Assembly (NCBI RefSeq): GCF_014596725.1
Contig: NZ_JACVEG010000001.1
Coordinates: 496,001 to 560,000, forward strand
Source of the DNA: Vibrio sp. Y2-5
GTDB lineage: Bacteria; Pseudomonadota; Gammaproteobacteria; Enterobacterales; Vibrionaceae
Direction: 5' to 3'
DNA length: 64,000 bases
Of this stretch, positions 55,901 through 64,000 are shown piece after piece. Position numbers and translations under genes: made by a program. Positions within the stretch are counted from its first letter, which is position 1. Every line of letters starts with the position of its first letter. Under the pieces are notes generated by a model, which saw only the letters and a program-made list of their open reading frames with translations, made no database searches and was not told the origin of the DNA.

Positions 55901-56013
55901 TCAACGATATTGGCATGATTGACCCAACCCGTGAAGGCAAAGGCGTATTGCTCGACTGGGTGGTGGGTGCTGCTGCACGTCAATCACTGCCAGCTCGGAT
56001 ATATAAAGCATAA
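52921..56013 (+). CDS. ttrA: TtrA, molybdopterin catalytic subunit of tetrathionate reductase
   Basis: A 1030-aa periplasmic DMSO-reductase-family enzyme that reduces tetrathionate to thiosulfate. Tat signal NKRRQFLKSGLAVGG (3-17); [4Fe-4S] ligands Cys79, Cys82, Cys86 and Cys142 (MCFGCWTLCG ... ACARGNG); the likely Mo ligand is Cys258 in HHGSYCGYAF. The C-terminal molybdopterin-binding domain begins near residue 880 (SPRLHSIKGTNPVYIHPKDA). GAGG precedes the ATG. Length matches Salmonella TtrA (about 1020 aa). Confidence 0.95.
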   Translation: MDNKRRQFLKSGLAVGGVGAFAAGYATTTKHMVEGAVEGKAGSPTKDIHHGNSLEAEYTVNAKGNLIPNPNQRVAPSMCFGCWTLCGLRVRIDNKTDEILRISGNPYHPLSHQNAIPFETPVKDAYLSLAGEAGLEGRSTACARGNGMLEIRNSPYRITQPLKRVGKRGEGRWIPISYEQLLEEIIEGGDLFGEGHVDGLRAIRDVKTPLDPDNPEYGPKANQLLVTNASNEGRDDIIKRFAFNSFGTRNFGHHGSYCGYAFRAGSGALLNDLDKYAHLKPDFDNAEYVIFIGMSPAQAGNPFKRQARQLAQARTSGKLEYTIVTPSLPAGSSSLAAADRNNWLPINPGSDSALVLGMIQWIIENQRYNHSFLAQPGVEAMKKAGNAHWCNATHLVISDETHTRNGSFLRASDMGLPFTGEPRSDTDPYVVVNATSGEFALHTQSDAAALFVETEVKLGSELVKVKSSLQRLKEEAFKYDLDFYSQQCGIAKEDIIALAKRFTSYGTKAVVDTHGGNMHSNGFYNSFTILMLNALVGNINLKGGAMAKAGGYPTSANGPRYDFTKFEGKVGPKGIFLSRSKFPYQKTSEYKRRVAAGESPYPTRAPWYPISAPLLTEHLSAAVDGYPYRIKAWINHIANPLYGVPGLKTLLEDKLKDPKQLGLIVSVDAFINETTSLSDYLVPDTVTYESWGMAGPWHGVPVKAVTARWPIVEPHTEKTADGRPICLENFLIDVAKKMQLGGFGENAVKDAQGQWHAIHSAEDFYLRSAANLAYVKGGVPDVSAEDIAWSGLERLLPAMQKVLTPEEMKRVAFIFARGGRFENATEAYKGEEMKYKWNHPVAIWNEKVGTSRNTMTGELYTGCPSWHPQKLSDGTPMEDKYPKSEWPMSLTNFKSNIHSAVSNLSPRLHSIKGTNPVYIHPKDAQDAGIETGDLFVVETPSAQIKATAMVLDGIQPGTLGFEHGFGHTELGERAHWIGDKQQPVKMKTSDGVNINDIGMIDPTREGKGVLLDWVVGAAARQSLPARIYKA

Positions 56014-56080
56014 GACAAAGCACTTAGTGACTTGCAACACCGCTTTTCGTCGTAGTGATAGAGGCGGTGTTTTCTGTCGT

Positions 56081-56099
56081 TATGTGGAAATCCACAATA
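56081..56099 (+). promoter_or_regulatory. Predicted TtrR operator upstream of the TsdB/TsdA-like operon
   Basis: TATGTGGAAATCCACAATA, inverted repeat TGTGGA-AA-TCCACA, 18 of 19 bases identical to the copy before ttrB. It lies 68 bases after the end of ttrA and about 65 bases before the cytochrome start; CTGACAATA follows at 56118-56126. Confidence 0.7.
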
Positions 56100-56163
56100 G
56101 TCGAATTACTAATAATCCTGACAATAGTAGGAGTGATAATAGAAGTAGTAATAGTGAGTCAGC

Positions 56164-56775
56164 ATGTCAAATTTACAACTATGGGCCGCTTTGCCCATGC
56201 TGGTTGCTTCAGCCAGTATTCAGGCGGTGGAAATGCCAGCCAAAGCTGGCGTCTGTACCAGTTGTCATGGGCAGGATGGGAAAGGCCAGCCAAATATTGC
56301 TCCGATGCTAGCAGGGTTAAATGCGGAATATCTGGATAGTCAAATTCAGCTGTTCTTATCCGGTGAACGTAAAGATCCCCTAATGAGCCCTATGGCAAAA
56401 GAGCTGAGTGATCCTCAAATTCGCAAAGAAGTAACCGAGTACTATGCGTCATTGCCTAGCTATGAGTTTACCAATCTCGAGCAGCGCGGTTCTCAAGCCG
56501 ATATCAGCACCCCTTATCGAAAACTGGTTTATCAGGGGGACTGGGACAGAAATATACCCGCGTGCGCCACTTGTCATGCAGCCAGTGGGATGGGCGTGGG
56601 CCAATTTCCTCGCTTAGCAAGTCAACATGCTTATTATCTGAAAAAGCAACTTCACGATTGGAAGAAGGGTTCCCGTAGTGGAGACCCACTCAATATGATG
56701 TCTACCATTGCCCAAAAGCTAACAGACGATGAAATAGAAAACTTGTCGTTCTACTTTGCGTCATTTCGATACTAG
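56164..56775 (+). CDS. tsdB: Diheme cytochrome c, TsdB-like
   Basis: A 203-aa periplasmic cytochrome with a signal peptide (cleavage near residue 20, IQA-VE) and two heme sites, CTSCH (31-35) and CATCH (134-138), in a cytochrome c4-like duplication. Placed directly before a TsdA-like gene, it matches TsdB, the electron partner of thiosulfate dehydrogenase/tetrathionate reductase TsdA. A general cytochrome c4 serving the Ttr system is the alternative. No strong ribosome binding site is seen (GAGTCA). The gene lies behind its own copy of the ttr promoter architecture. Confidence 0.75.
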   Translation: MSNLQLWAALPMLVASASIQAVEMPAKAGVCTSCHGQDGKGQPNIAPMLAGLNAEYLDSQIQLFLSGERKDPLMSPMAKELSDPQIRKEVTEYYASLPSYEFTNLEQRGSQADISTPYRKLVYQGDWDRNIPACATCHAASGMGVGQFPRLASQHAYYLKKQLHDWKKGSRSGDPLNMMSTIAQKLTDDEIENLSFYFASFRY

Positions 56776-56784
56776 GAGTTTGCT

Positions 56785-57837
56785 ATGAAAGTCATTTATT
56801 CATTGTTGGCGTTCAGCATGCTTTCTGTATCGGCAAAAGCAAATACTGAGTTGCCTGACCGTCAGGCTGAATTACCTGCAGCAAAGAAAAACAGCCAAGC
56901 CGAATATCTTGTACCAAGAGATTTAACCACTATCACCAACGATGAATTTGGAGAGAAGGTTAAACTCGGTTACTCATTGTTCGTTAATTCACAGCAGATG
57001 CGTGGAAAGTACGTTGGCAATGACCAGAACTGTGTGAACTGTCATATGGAAGCGGGTCGCAAGGCTAACTCAGCACCTTTGTGGGCTGCGTATATGGCTT
57101 ATCCTGCATACCGTAAAAAGAATGATCGCGTAAACAGCTACGCTGACCGAATTCAAGGGTGTTTTACTTATTCGATGAACGGAAAGCCGCCTGCTTATGA
57201 TTCTCCGGAATTGGTTGCGTTGAGTGCTTATGCTTATTGGTTAGCCATGGGCGGTTTGATGGATCAGCATGGTCTGGAAAATGAACCTGTGCCAGCTTTA
57301 GACGATAAGCAGTTGCAAATCGGTGGTAAGGCCGAGTCGTTTCCCATGCCAGAAGTTATCGCTCAGGCTCTTCCGGTTGATAAACGTGGCAGTTTAGTAG
57401 GGCGAGGTTATCCAAAGATCGCAAATCCTGAACTGGAACCTTCACTTGAGCGTGGAACGCAGGTTTATGCAGACAATTGCGCCGCTTGTCATATGAAAGA
57501 TGGGCAAGGTGTCTCGGATAGCGAGGGGCACTCCTATATTCCGCCTTTGTGGGGCAAAAATGCATATAACTGGGGCGCGGGCATGCACCGTATTAATACT
57601 GCGGCTTACTTCATTTATGAAAACATGCCATTGGGTAAAAGCGTTCAGTTAACTGTACAAGAAGCTTGGGATGTCGCTGCCTTCGTGAACAGCCATGAAC
57701 GCCCACAAGACCCAAGATTTAAGGGCAACCTTGAGGCGAATGCTAAAAAATATCACAACCACCAAGGCTACTACGGTAAGTCAGTAAATGGTCATGTGCT
57801 AGGTAGCGATGCTTTTCCTTCTGCGGTTGTGAAGTAA
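56785..57837 (+). CDS. tsdA: Diheme cytochrome c, TsdA-like thiosulfate dehydrogenase / tetrathionate reductase
   Basis: A 350-aa secreted protein (signal 1-19, SAKA) with heme motifs CVNCH (83-87) and CAACH (232-236). As in TsdA, a lone conserved Cys126 in RIQGCFTYSMNGK lies 43 residues after the first heme motif, where TsdA has its unusual His/Cys-ligated active-site heme; YENMPLGKS (Met281/Lys285) is placed for the second heme. TsdA interconverts thiosulfate and tetrathionate, some homologs (as in Campylobacter) favouring reduction. AGGAG precedes the ATG; nine bases from tsdB. The assignment rests on motifs and context. Confidence 0.78.
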   Translation: MKVIYSLLAFSMLSVSAKANTELPDRQAELPAAKKNSQAEYLVPRDLTTITNDEFGEKVKLGYSLFVNSQQMRGKYVGNDQNCVNCHMEAGRKANSAPLWAAYMAYPAYRKKNDRVNSYADRIQGCFTYSMNGKPPAYDSPELVALSAYAYWLAMGGLMDQHGLENEPVPALDDKQLQIGGKAESFPMPEVIAQALPVDKRGSLVGRGYPKIANPELEPSLERGTQVYADNCAACHMKDGQGVSDSEGHSYIPPLWGKNAYNWGAGMHRINTAAYFIYENMPLGKSVQLTVQEAWDVAAFVNSHERPQDPRFKGNLEANAKKYHNHQGYYGKSVNGHVLGSDAFPSAVVK

Positions 57838-57873
57838 TAAATACAGCACTCGTCATTGCTGCTGTTAAAGCCT

Positions 57874-57905
57874 AAAAAAAGGGCTCTACTGAAGTAGAGC
57901 CCTTT
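57874..57905. terminator. Bidirectional terminator between tsdA and ahpF
   Basis: AAAGGGCTCTACT-GA-AGTAGAGCCCTTT, 13-bp stem; A7 before it serves as T7 on the minus strand, making it strongest for ahpF. Confidence 0.92.
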
Positions 57906-57933
57906 GTCGTTAACAGGAGATAAAATGTATGAT

Positions 57934-59502
57934 TTAAGCTTGTTTGCGAATTAGGTAATCAAACGCACCTAGACTCGCTTTTGCACCTTCACCCATAGCA
58001 ATAATGATTTGCTTGTAAGGTACGGTTGTAGCGTCACCAGCAGCGAAGACACCTTCCATGCTAGTTTCGCCGCGGCTGCCTACTTCGATTTCACCACGAG
58101 CAGACAACTCGACATCAGAATCCTTTAACCATTCAGTGTTTGGTACAAGGCCGATTTGTACAAAGATACCTGATAGCTCAATTTCTTTGATTTCATCTGT
58201 ATTGCGGTCTTTGTATTTCAAGCTTGTAACACGCTTTCCGTCACCGACTACTTCAGTCGTTTGAGCCATTGTGATGATTTCAACGTTTGGCAGAGAGTTT
58301 GCCTTGTTGATCAACACTTGATCAGCACGTAGCGTGTCAGCGAACTCAAGAACAGTCACATGTTCAACGATACCTGCTAGGTCAATTGCCGCTTCGATAC
58401 CTGAATTACCACCACCGATTACCGCTGTTTTCTTGCCTTTGAATAGTGGGCCGTCACAGTGTGGGCAGTAAGCAACACCTTTGTTACGGTATTCCTGTTC
58501 TCCCGGTACGTTCATCTCTCTCCAGCGTGCTCCCGGACTTAAGATGAGACTCTTACTCTTAAGGGTTGCACCGCTTTCAAGGCTGACATGGATGTAACCA
58601 TCTTCTGTGTATTGAGCGCCCATTAGCTTGTCGGCTTGTTGCTCAGTAATGATGTCCACACCGTATTCTTTTAGGTGTTCACCTAAATCGTGCGCCAGTT
58701 TTGGACCTTCAGTATGTTTAACCGAAATGAAGTTTTCGATTGCCATGGTATCCATTACTTGGCCGCCCAAGCGCTTAGCTACAACGCCAGTGCGAATGCC
58801 TTTACGAGCAGCGTATACCGCAGCCGCGCTACCACCAGGGCCACCACCGATAACAAGAACATCGTATGGTTCTTTTTCGTTTAGGCTTGCTGCTGCTTTG
58901 TCTGCTGAGCCGTCATCAATTTTGTTCAGGATTTCAGTCAGAGACATACGGCCTTGACCGAACAGTTCGCCATTTACGAATACGCTTGGTACCGCCATGA
59001 TGTCGCGAGACTTCACTTCATCTTGGAACAGTGCGCCGTCGATCATTGTTGTACGAATGTCTGGGTTGATAGAAGACATCATGTTGAACGCTTGAACGAC
59101 GTCTGGACAGTTTTGGCAAGACAGCGAGATAAAGATCTCTACATCGAGCTTTTTGTCCAATTTAGCGATTTGTTCAATCGTTTCTGCTTCTAGCTTAATT
59201 GGATGACCACCTGAATGAAGTAGTGCCAATACTAGAGAGGTAAACTCGTGTCCCATTGGAAGACCAGCAAAACGTAGCTGAGTGCCTTTTTTAGGGTTTG
59301 TTACTGTCATTACTGGACGGCGAGCGCTTGCTGCGTCATCGCGAGTCACAGTGACTAAATCGCTTAGCTCTGCAATTTCGTTCGCTAGTGATTGGATATC
59401 ATTGGATGCCTTGCTTTCATCTAGGCTGACCACTAACTGAACTTCTTCTTTAAGGTTGCTAAGATATTGTTTTAATTGTTGTTTAATCGCCTGATCTAAC
59501 AT
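57934..59502 (-). CDS. ahpF: Alkyl hydroperoxide reductase subunit F
   Basis: A 522-aa flavoprotein disulfide reductase that re-reduces AhpC with NADH. The N-terminal double thioredoxin fold carries CQNC (Cys129/Cys132); the FAD/NAD half has [17 protein letters not shown] near 219-235 and the redox pair CPHC (Cys346/Cys349). Length agrees with E. coli AhpF (521 aa). It lies 198 bases after ahpC with a hairpin between, so it is probably expressed at a lower level from the same or its own promoter. Confidence 0.96.
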   Translation of the reverse strand: MLDQAIKQQLKQYLSNLKEEVQLVVSLDESKASNDIQSLANEIAELSDLVTVTRDDAASARRPVMTVTNPKKGTQLRFAGLPMGHEFTSLVLALLHSGGHPIKLEAETIEQIAKLDKKLDVEIFISLSCQNCPDVVQAFNMMSSINPDIRTTMIDGALFQDEVKSRDIMAVPSVFVNGELFGQGRMSLTEILNKIDDGSADKAAASLNEKEPYDVLVIGGGPGGSAAAVYAARKGIRTGVVAKRLGGQVMDTMAIENFISVKHTEGPKLAHDLGEHLKEYGVDIITEQQADKLMGAQYTEDGYIHVSLESGATLKSKSLILSPGARWREMNVPGEQEYRNKGVAYCPHCDGPLFKGKKTAVIGGGNSGIEAAIDLAGIVEHVTVLEFADTLRADQVLINKANSLPNVEIITMAQTTEVVGDGKRVTSLKYKDRNTDEIKEIELSGIFVQIGLVPNTEWLKDSDVELSARGEIEVGSRGETSMEGVFAAGDATTVPYKQIIIAMGEGAKASLGAFDYLIRKQA

Positions 59503-59581
59503 TTTTGTTATACCTGTTCGTAATTCTATTAAAGAGAGCGGTCACTCTGGATAAATTCAATTATTTTATTTTGCTGAGGGG

Positions 59582-59632
59582 GAGAGCCAGTCAAGCTCGT
59601 AGGTCGTTAGGTACATTGCCTGACCAGCTCTC
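59582..59632 (-). promoter_or_regulatory. Hairpin between ahpC and ahpF
   Basis: GAGAGCCAGTCA pairs with TGACCAGCTCTC except for two central bases, around a 27-base loop. No T-run follows on the minus strand, so partial termination or mRNA processing is more likely than full stop. Confidence 0.5.
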
Positions 59633-59700
59633 TAATTCAGCAACCTTCCTATTTGAAGCCGCCGAACAGCTACAAATGGATTAGGTTTTAAGCTTTATGC

Positions 59701-60258
59701 TTAGATTTTGCCTACTAGGTCTAGAGAAGGCGCTAGCGTTTCTTCGCCTTCTTTCCATTTAGCTGGACATACTTCACCTGGGTGAGAAGCAACGTATTGT
59801 GCAGCTTTGATTTTACGTAGTAGGTCTTCTGCGTCACGACCGATGCCTTCAGCTGTTACTTCAACTGCTTGGATAACACCTTCTGGGTCGATTACGAAAG
59901 TAGCGCGGTCTGCTAGACCTTGACCTTCACGCATAACACCGAAGTTGTTTGTGATGTTGCCAGTTTGGTCGCCTAACATGTAGTAGTTGATTTTGCCGAT
60001 TGTGTCTGAGCTATCGTGCCATGCTTTGTGAGTGAAGTGAGTGTCAGTTGATACTGAGAACACTTCTACGCCACGAGATTGAAGCTCTTCGTAGTGGTCA
60101 GCTAGGTCACCTAGCTCAGTTGGACATACGAATGTGAAGTCTGCTGGGTAGAAGAAGAATACAGCCCATTTGCCTAGTACGTCTTTCTCAGAAATGTCTA
60201 CGAATTTGCCGTCTTTGAATGCCGTTGCGTTAAATGGTTTGATAGTAGTGTTAATCAT
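59701..60258 (-). CDS. ahpC: Peroxiredoxin AhpC
   Basis: A 185-aa typical 2-Cys peroxiredoxin that reduces hydrogen peroxide and organic hydroperoxides. Peroxidatic Cys45 in [12 protein letters not shown] and resolving Cys164 in [10 protein letters not shown]. About as long as E. coli AhpC (187 aa). A G-A rich site (AGGAAGG) precedes the ATG. The upstream region carries an unusual 17-bp tandem repeat. Confidence 0.97.
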   Translation of the reverse strand: MINTTIKPFNATAFKDGKFVDISEKDVLGKWAVFFFYPADFTFVCPTELGDLADHYEELQSRGVEVFSVSTDTHFTHKAWHDSSDTIGKINYYMLGDQTGNITNNFGVMREGQGLADRATFVIDPEGVIQAVEVTAEGIGRDAEDLLRKIKAAQYVASHPGEVCPAKWKEGEETLAPSLDLVGKI

Positions 60259-60373
60259 TTTTTTACCTTCCTAAAAGTTTTTTGGTTTGGCAATTTCTGT
60301 CTCTTGCCTTCGAGATGTATATTCACATGAAGAGGTGATTAAGAAAAATTGCTTGTTCTTATTGAATTGATTG

Positions 60374-60422
60374 GTAAAAGCTATTGGTTACTAAAAGGTG
60401 TTGGTTAGTAAAAGCTATTGGT
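60374..60422. repeat. Tandem repeat, 3 copies of 17 bp, upstream of ahpC
   Basis: GTAAAAGCTATTGGT (60374), CTAAAAGGTGTTGGT (60391) and GTAAAAGCTATTGGT (60408), joined by TA; copies 1 and 3 are identical. It lies 116-164 bases before the ahpC start. Seventeen bases is about 1.6 helical turns, so neighbouring copies face different sides. On the minus strand it has ATAG/CTTTTA elements loosely like OxyR sites. Confidence 0.8.
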
Positions 60423-60452
60423 AGGTATTGCAGACTTTGTTCGGTGAAACAA

Positions 60453-60475
60453 AAAGGGACGCTAAGCGTCCCTTT
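60453..60475 (-). terminator. Rho-independent terminator of glpK
   Basis: AAAGGGACG-CTAAG-CGTCCCTTT hairpin; on the minus strand followed by TTTTTG. Confidence 0.9.
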
Positions 60476-60513
60476 ACTTTTTGATCAAGTGCCAACCTGA
60501 CGTTGTAAGCGTG

Positions 60514-62930
<2,417 letters not shown>

Positions 62931-63257
62931 AATATATTTCCTTGGACGTTGATTTGGCATTATCCCGTACAGATAATGTGGGCATTATGTTAATCAAAAG
63001 GATTCGCATGAAACTATATGGCGCTCTCAAAATGAGCAAACGAACAATTAAATGTTCATTTTATGTTCGCAATTGTTAAGCAATGCACAGTTTTGTATCA
63101 AATTAGTTCAATAAGGCAAAGTGGTGATAAAGAGCAAAGTTGTACAGATCAGCGAAGATTAAGTGACTTATTCAGCAGTGTATTTATCTATATATTTCAA
63201 ATGTGAACATGAAGAAGTACACTGCTAGTTATTGGAAACAGTCAATCAGGATCTACT
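62931..63257. other. 327-bp divergent control region glpF / glpR
   Basis: AT-rich promoter region without a gene. It carries GlpR-like sites between 63031 and 63078 and no clear CRP box. Confidence 0.6.
63031..63078. promoter_or_regulatory. GlpR-like operators
   Basis: AATGAGCAAACGAACAAT (63031-63048) matches the E. coli GlpR consensus WATKYTCGWWCGAWMATW at 14 of 18 positions, and TATGTTCG (63062-63069) is a perfect half-site, with AATGTTCA just before it at 63051. They lie about 100-150 bases upstream of glpF. Confidence 0.55.
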
Positions 63258-64000
63258 TTGAAAGCCATTAAACGTCATCAAGAAATCATCGAGTTAGTGA
63301 AAGCTCAGGGATATGTCAGCACCGAAGATCTTGTTGAGCGATTCAATGTTAGCCCTCAAACTATTCGAAGAGATCTCAATGAGCTTGCCGACCTTAACCA
63401 AATCAAACGAAACCATGGTGGCGCGACCATAGTCACCAGTTCTGAAAACTCTTCTTACCAAACGCGCAAAGTCTCTCATCAACAAGAAAAACAACGTATT
63501 GCATTGAAGCTGGCTCAACATATTCCAGATGGCGCGACCTTGTTTATTGATATCGGTACCACGCCAGAAGCCGTTGCAAGAGCGTTACTACAAAACCATC
63601 AGAACTTACGCATTGTGACCAACAATATTAATGTTGCGTCACTACTTATGACCAAGCCGGATTTCAAAGTGATACTGGCTGGTGGTGAAGTTCGCAACCG
63701 AGATGGCGGTGTGACTGGCGAGGCGACCATGGATTTTATTTCTCAGTTTCGCCTCGACTTCGGTATTTTGGGGATCAGTGGCATTGATTTCGATGGTTCG
63801 CTCTTAGACTTTGATTATCATGAAGTTAGAGTTAAAAAAGCCATCATCGAGAATAGCCGTAGTGTCTATTTAGGCGTTGACCATACTAAGTTTGGGCGCA
63901 ATGCCATGGTAAAACTGGGTGGAATCGAGGAGGTTGATCTGGTGATTACCGATCAAATGCCGCCTGAGAGCATCTGTGCCATTATCCGCGAGCATGAGAT
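63258..64000 (+). CDS. glpR: GlpR, DeoR-family repressor of glycerol genes (3' end cut, TTG start)
   Basis: The 247 codons in the window follow E. coli GlpR (252 aa) closely, so only a few codons are missing. N-terminal DeoR HTH: RHQEIIELVKAQGYVSTEDLVERFNVSPQTIRRDLNELA; effector domain with FIDIGTTPEAVARALL, ILAGGEVRNRDGGVTGEA and GISGIDFDGSLLDFDYHEVRVKKAIIENSR. It represses glpFK and glpD until sn-glycerol 3-phosphate binds. No ATG is available; TTG 63258 has AGGA at about six bases and gives MKAIKRHQEIIE, aligned with the E. coli start. Confidence 0.93.
   Translation, partial: MKAIKRHQEIIELVKAQGYVSTEDLVERFNVSPQTIRRDLNELADLNQIKRNHGGATIVTSSENSSYQTRKVSHQQEKQRIALKLAQHIPDGATLFIDIGTTPEAVARALLQNHQNLRIVTNNINVASLLMTKPDFKVILAGGEVRNRDGGVTGEATMDFISQFRLDFGILGISGIDFDGSLLDFDYHEVRVKKAIIENSRSVYLGVDHTKFGRNAMVKLGGIEEVDLVITDQMPPESICAIIREHE

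Noticed and set aside
63198..63218. CRP site TGTGAACATGAAGAAG before glpR
   Set aside because: Only the left half matches; the right half lacks TCACA.

Overview
The window looks like chromosomal DNA of a gammaproteobacterium of the family Vibrionaceae, most likely the genus Vibrio. Evidence: nearly every protein reads as an ortholog of an enterobacterial housekeeping gene but with Vibrio-type order (rhombosortase / DTW / dGTPase / yfbR / alaA facing menFDHBCE), the 4.5S RNA is of the short gammaproteobacterial type, and cheV, an MCP, a two-SBP GGDEF protein and a ttrRS-ttrBCA cluster are present. There is no prophage, transposon, integron, tRNA, rRNA or CRISPR array that I can see; it is a mostly core-genome stretch with several accessory insertions. 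Species cannot be fixed from sequence alone.

Layout. 1-6.4 kb: 5' end of a sodium-dependent (NSS) transporter, the tiny membrane protein YnhF, a YjjU-type patatin phospholipase, pyruvate kinase PykA, the sugar-responsive repressor Mlc with a CRP-like box, and the chemotaxis coupling protein CheV. 6.4-11.7 kb: a LexA-controlled imuA-imuB-dnaE2 mutagenesis cassette. 11.8-19 kb: yciK, sohB (TTG start), a headless ORF remnant and an orphan gene, rhombosortase back to back with a DTW tRNA-modifying enzyme, a dGTPase-like protein, yfbR and alaA. 19.2-26.4 kb: complete menaquinone operon menF-D-H-B-C-E. 26.6-36.4 kb: YeiH transporter, an LplT-PlsC fusion with its TetR regulator, a Tim44-domain protein, a cysteine-desulfhydrase-like enzyme divergent from a DecR-like regulator, and the tesB-ybaY-atl trio. 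36.8-48.3 kb: a GGDEF receptor, ffs (4.5S RNA), TetR-HPP, a secreted DUF4432 protein, MarR, an alpha/beta hydrolase with a frameshifted C terminus, an MCP, AraC-LysE, and azlCD. 48.4-57.8 kb: tetrathionate system ttrSR / ttrBCA followed by two diheme cytochromes that look like TsdB-TsdA. 57.9-64 kb: ahpC/ahpF and glpF-glpK divergent from glpR.

How the parts fit. The men operon makes menaquinone, the quinol that the membrane subunit TtrC would oxidise during tetrathionate respiration. The most interesting signal is a repeated promoter architecture: a 19-bp block with the inverted repeat GTGGA-AA-TCCAC followed 37-38 bp later by CTGACAATA occurs in front of ttrB and again in front of the TsdB/TsdA-like pair and I noticed it nowhere else in the window. 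This places the reductase and a thiosulfate/tetrathionate-converting cytochrome pair in one predicted TtrR regulon. Other items worth a look are a Cra/LacI-type operator before the DUF4432 gene, paired TetR operators before the HPP gene, a 3 x 17-bp tandem repeat upstream of ahpC, and several small proteins (29, 37 and 57 aa).
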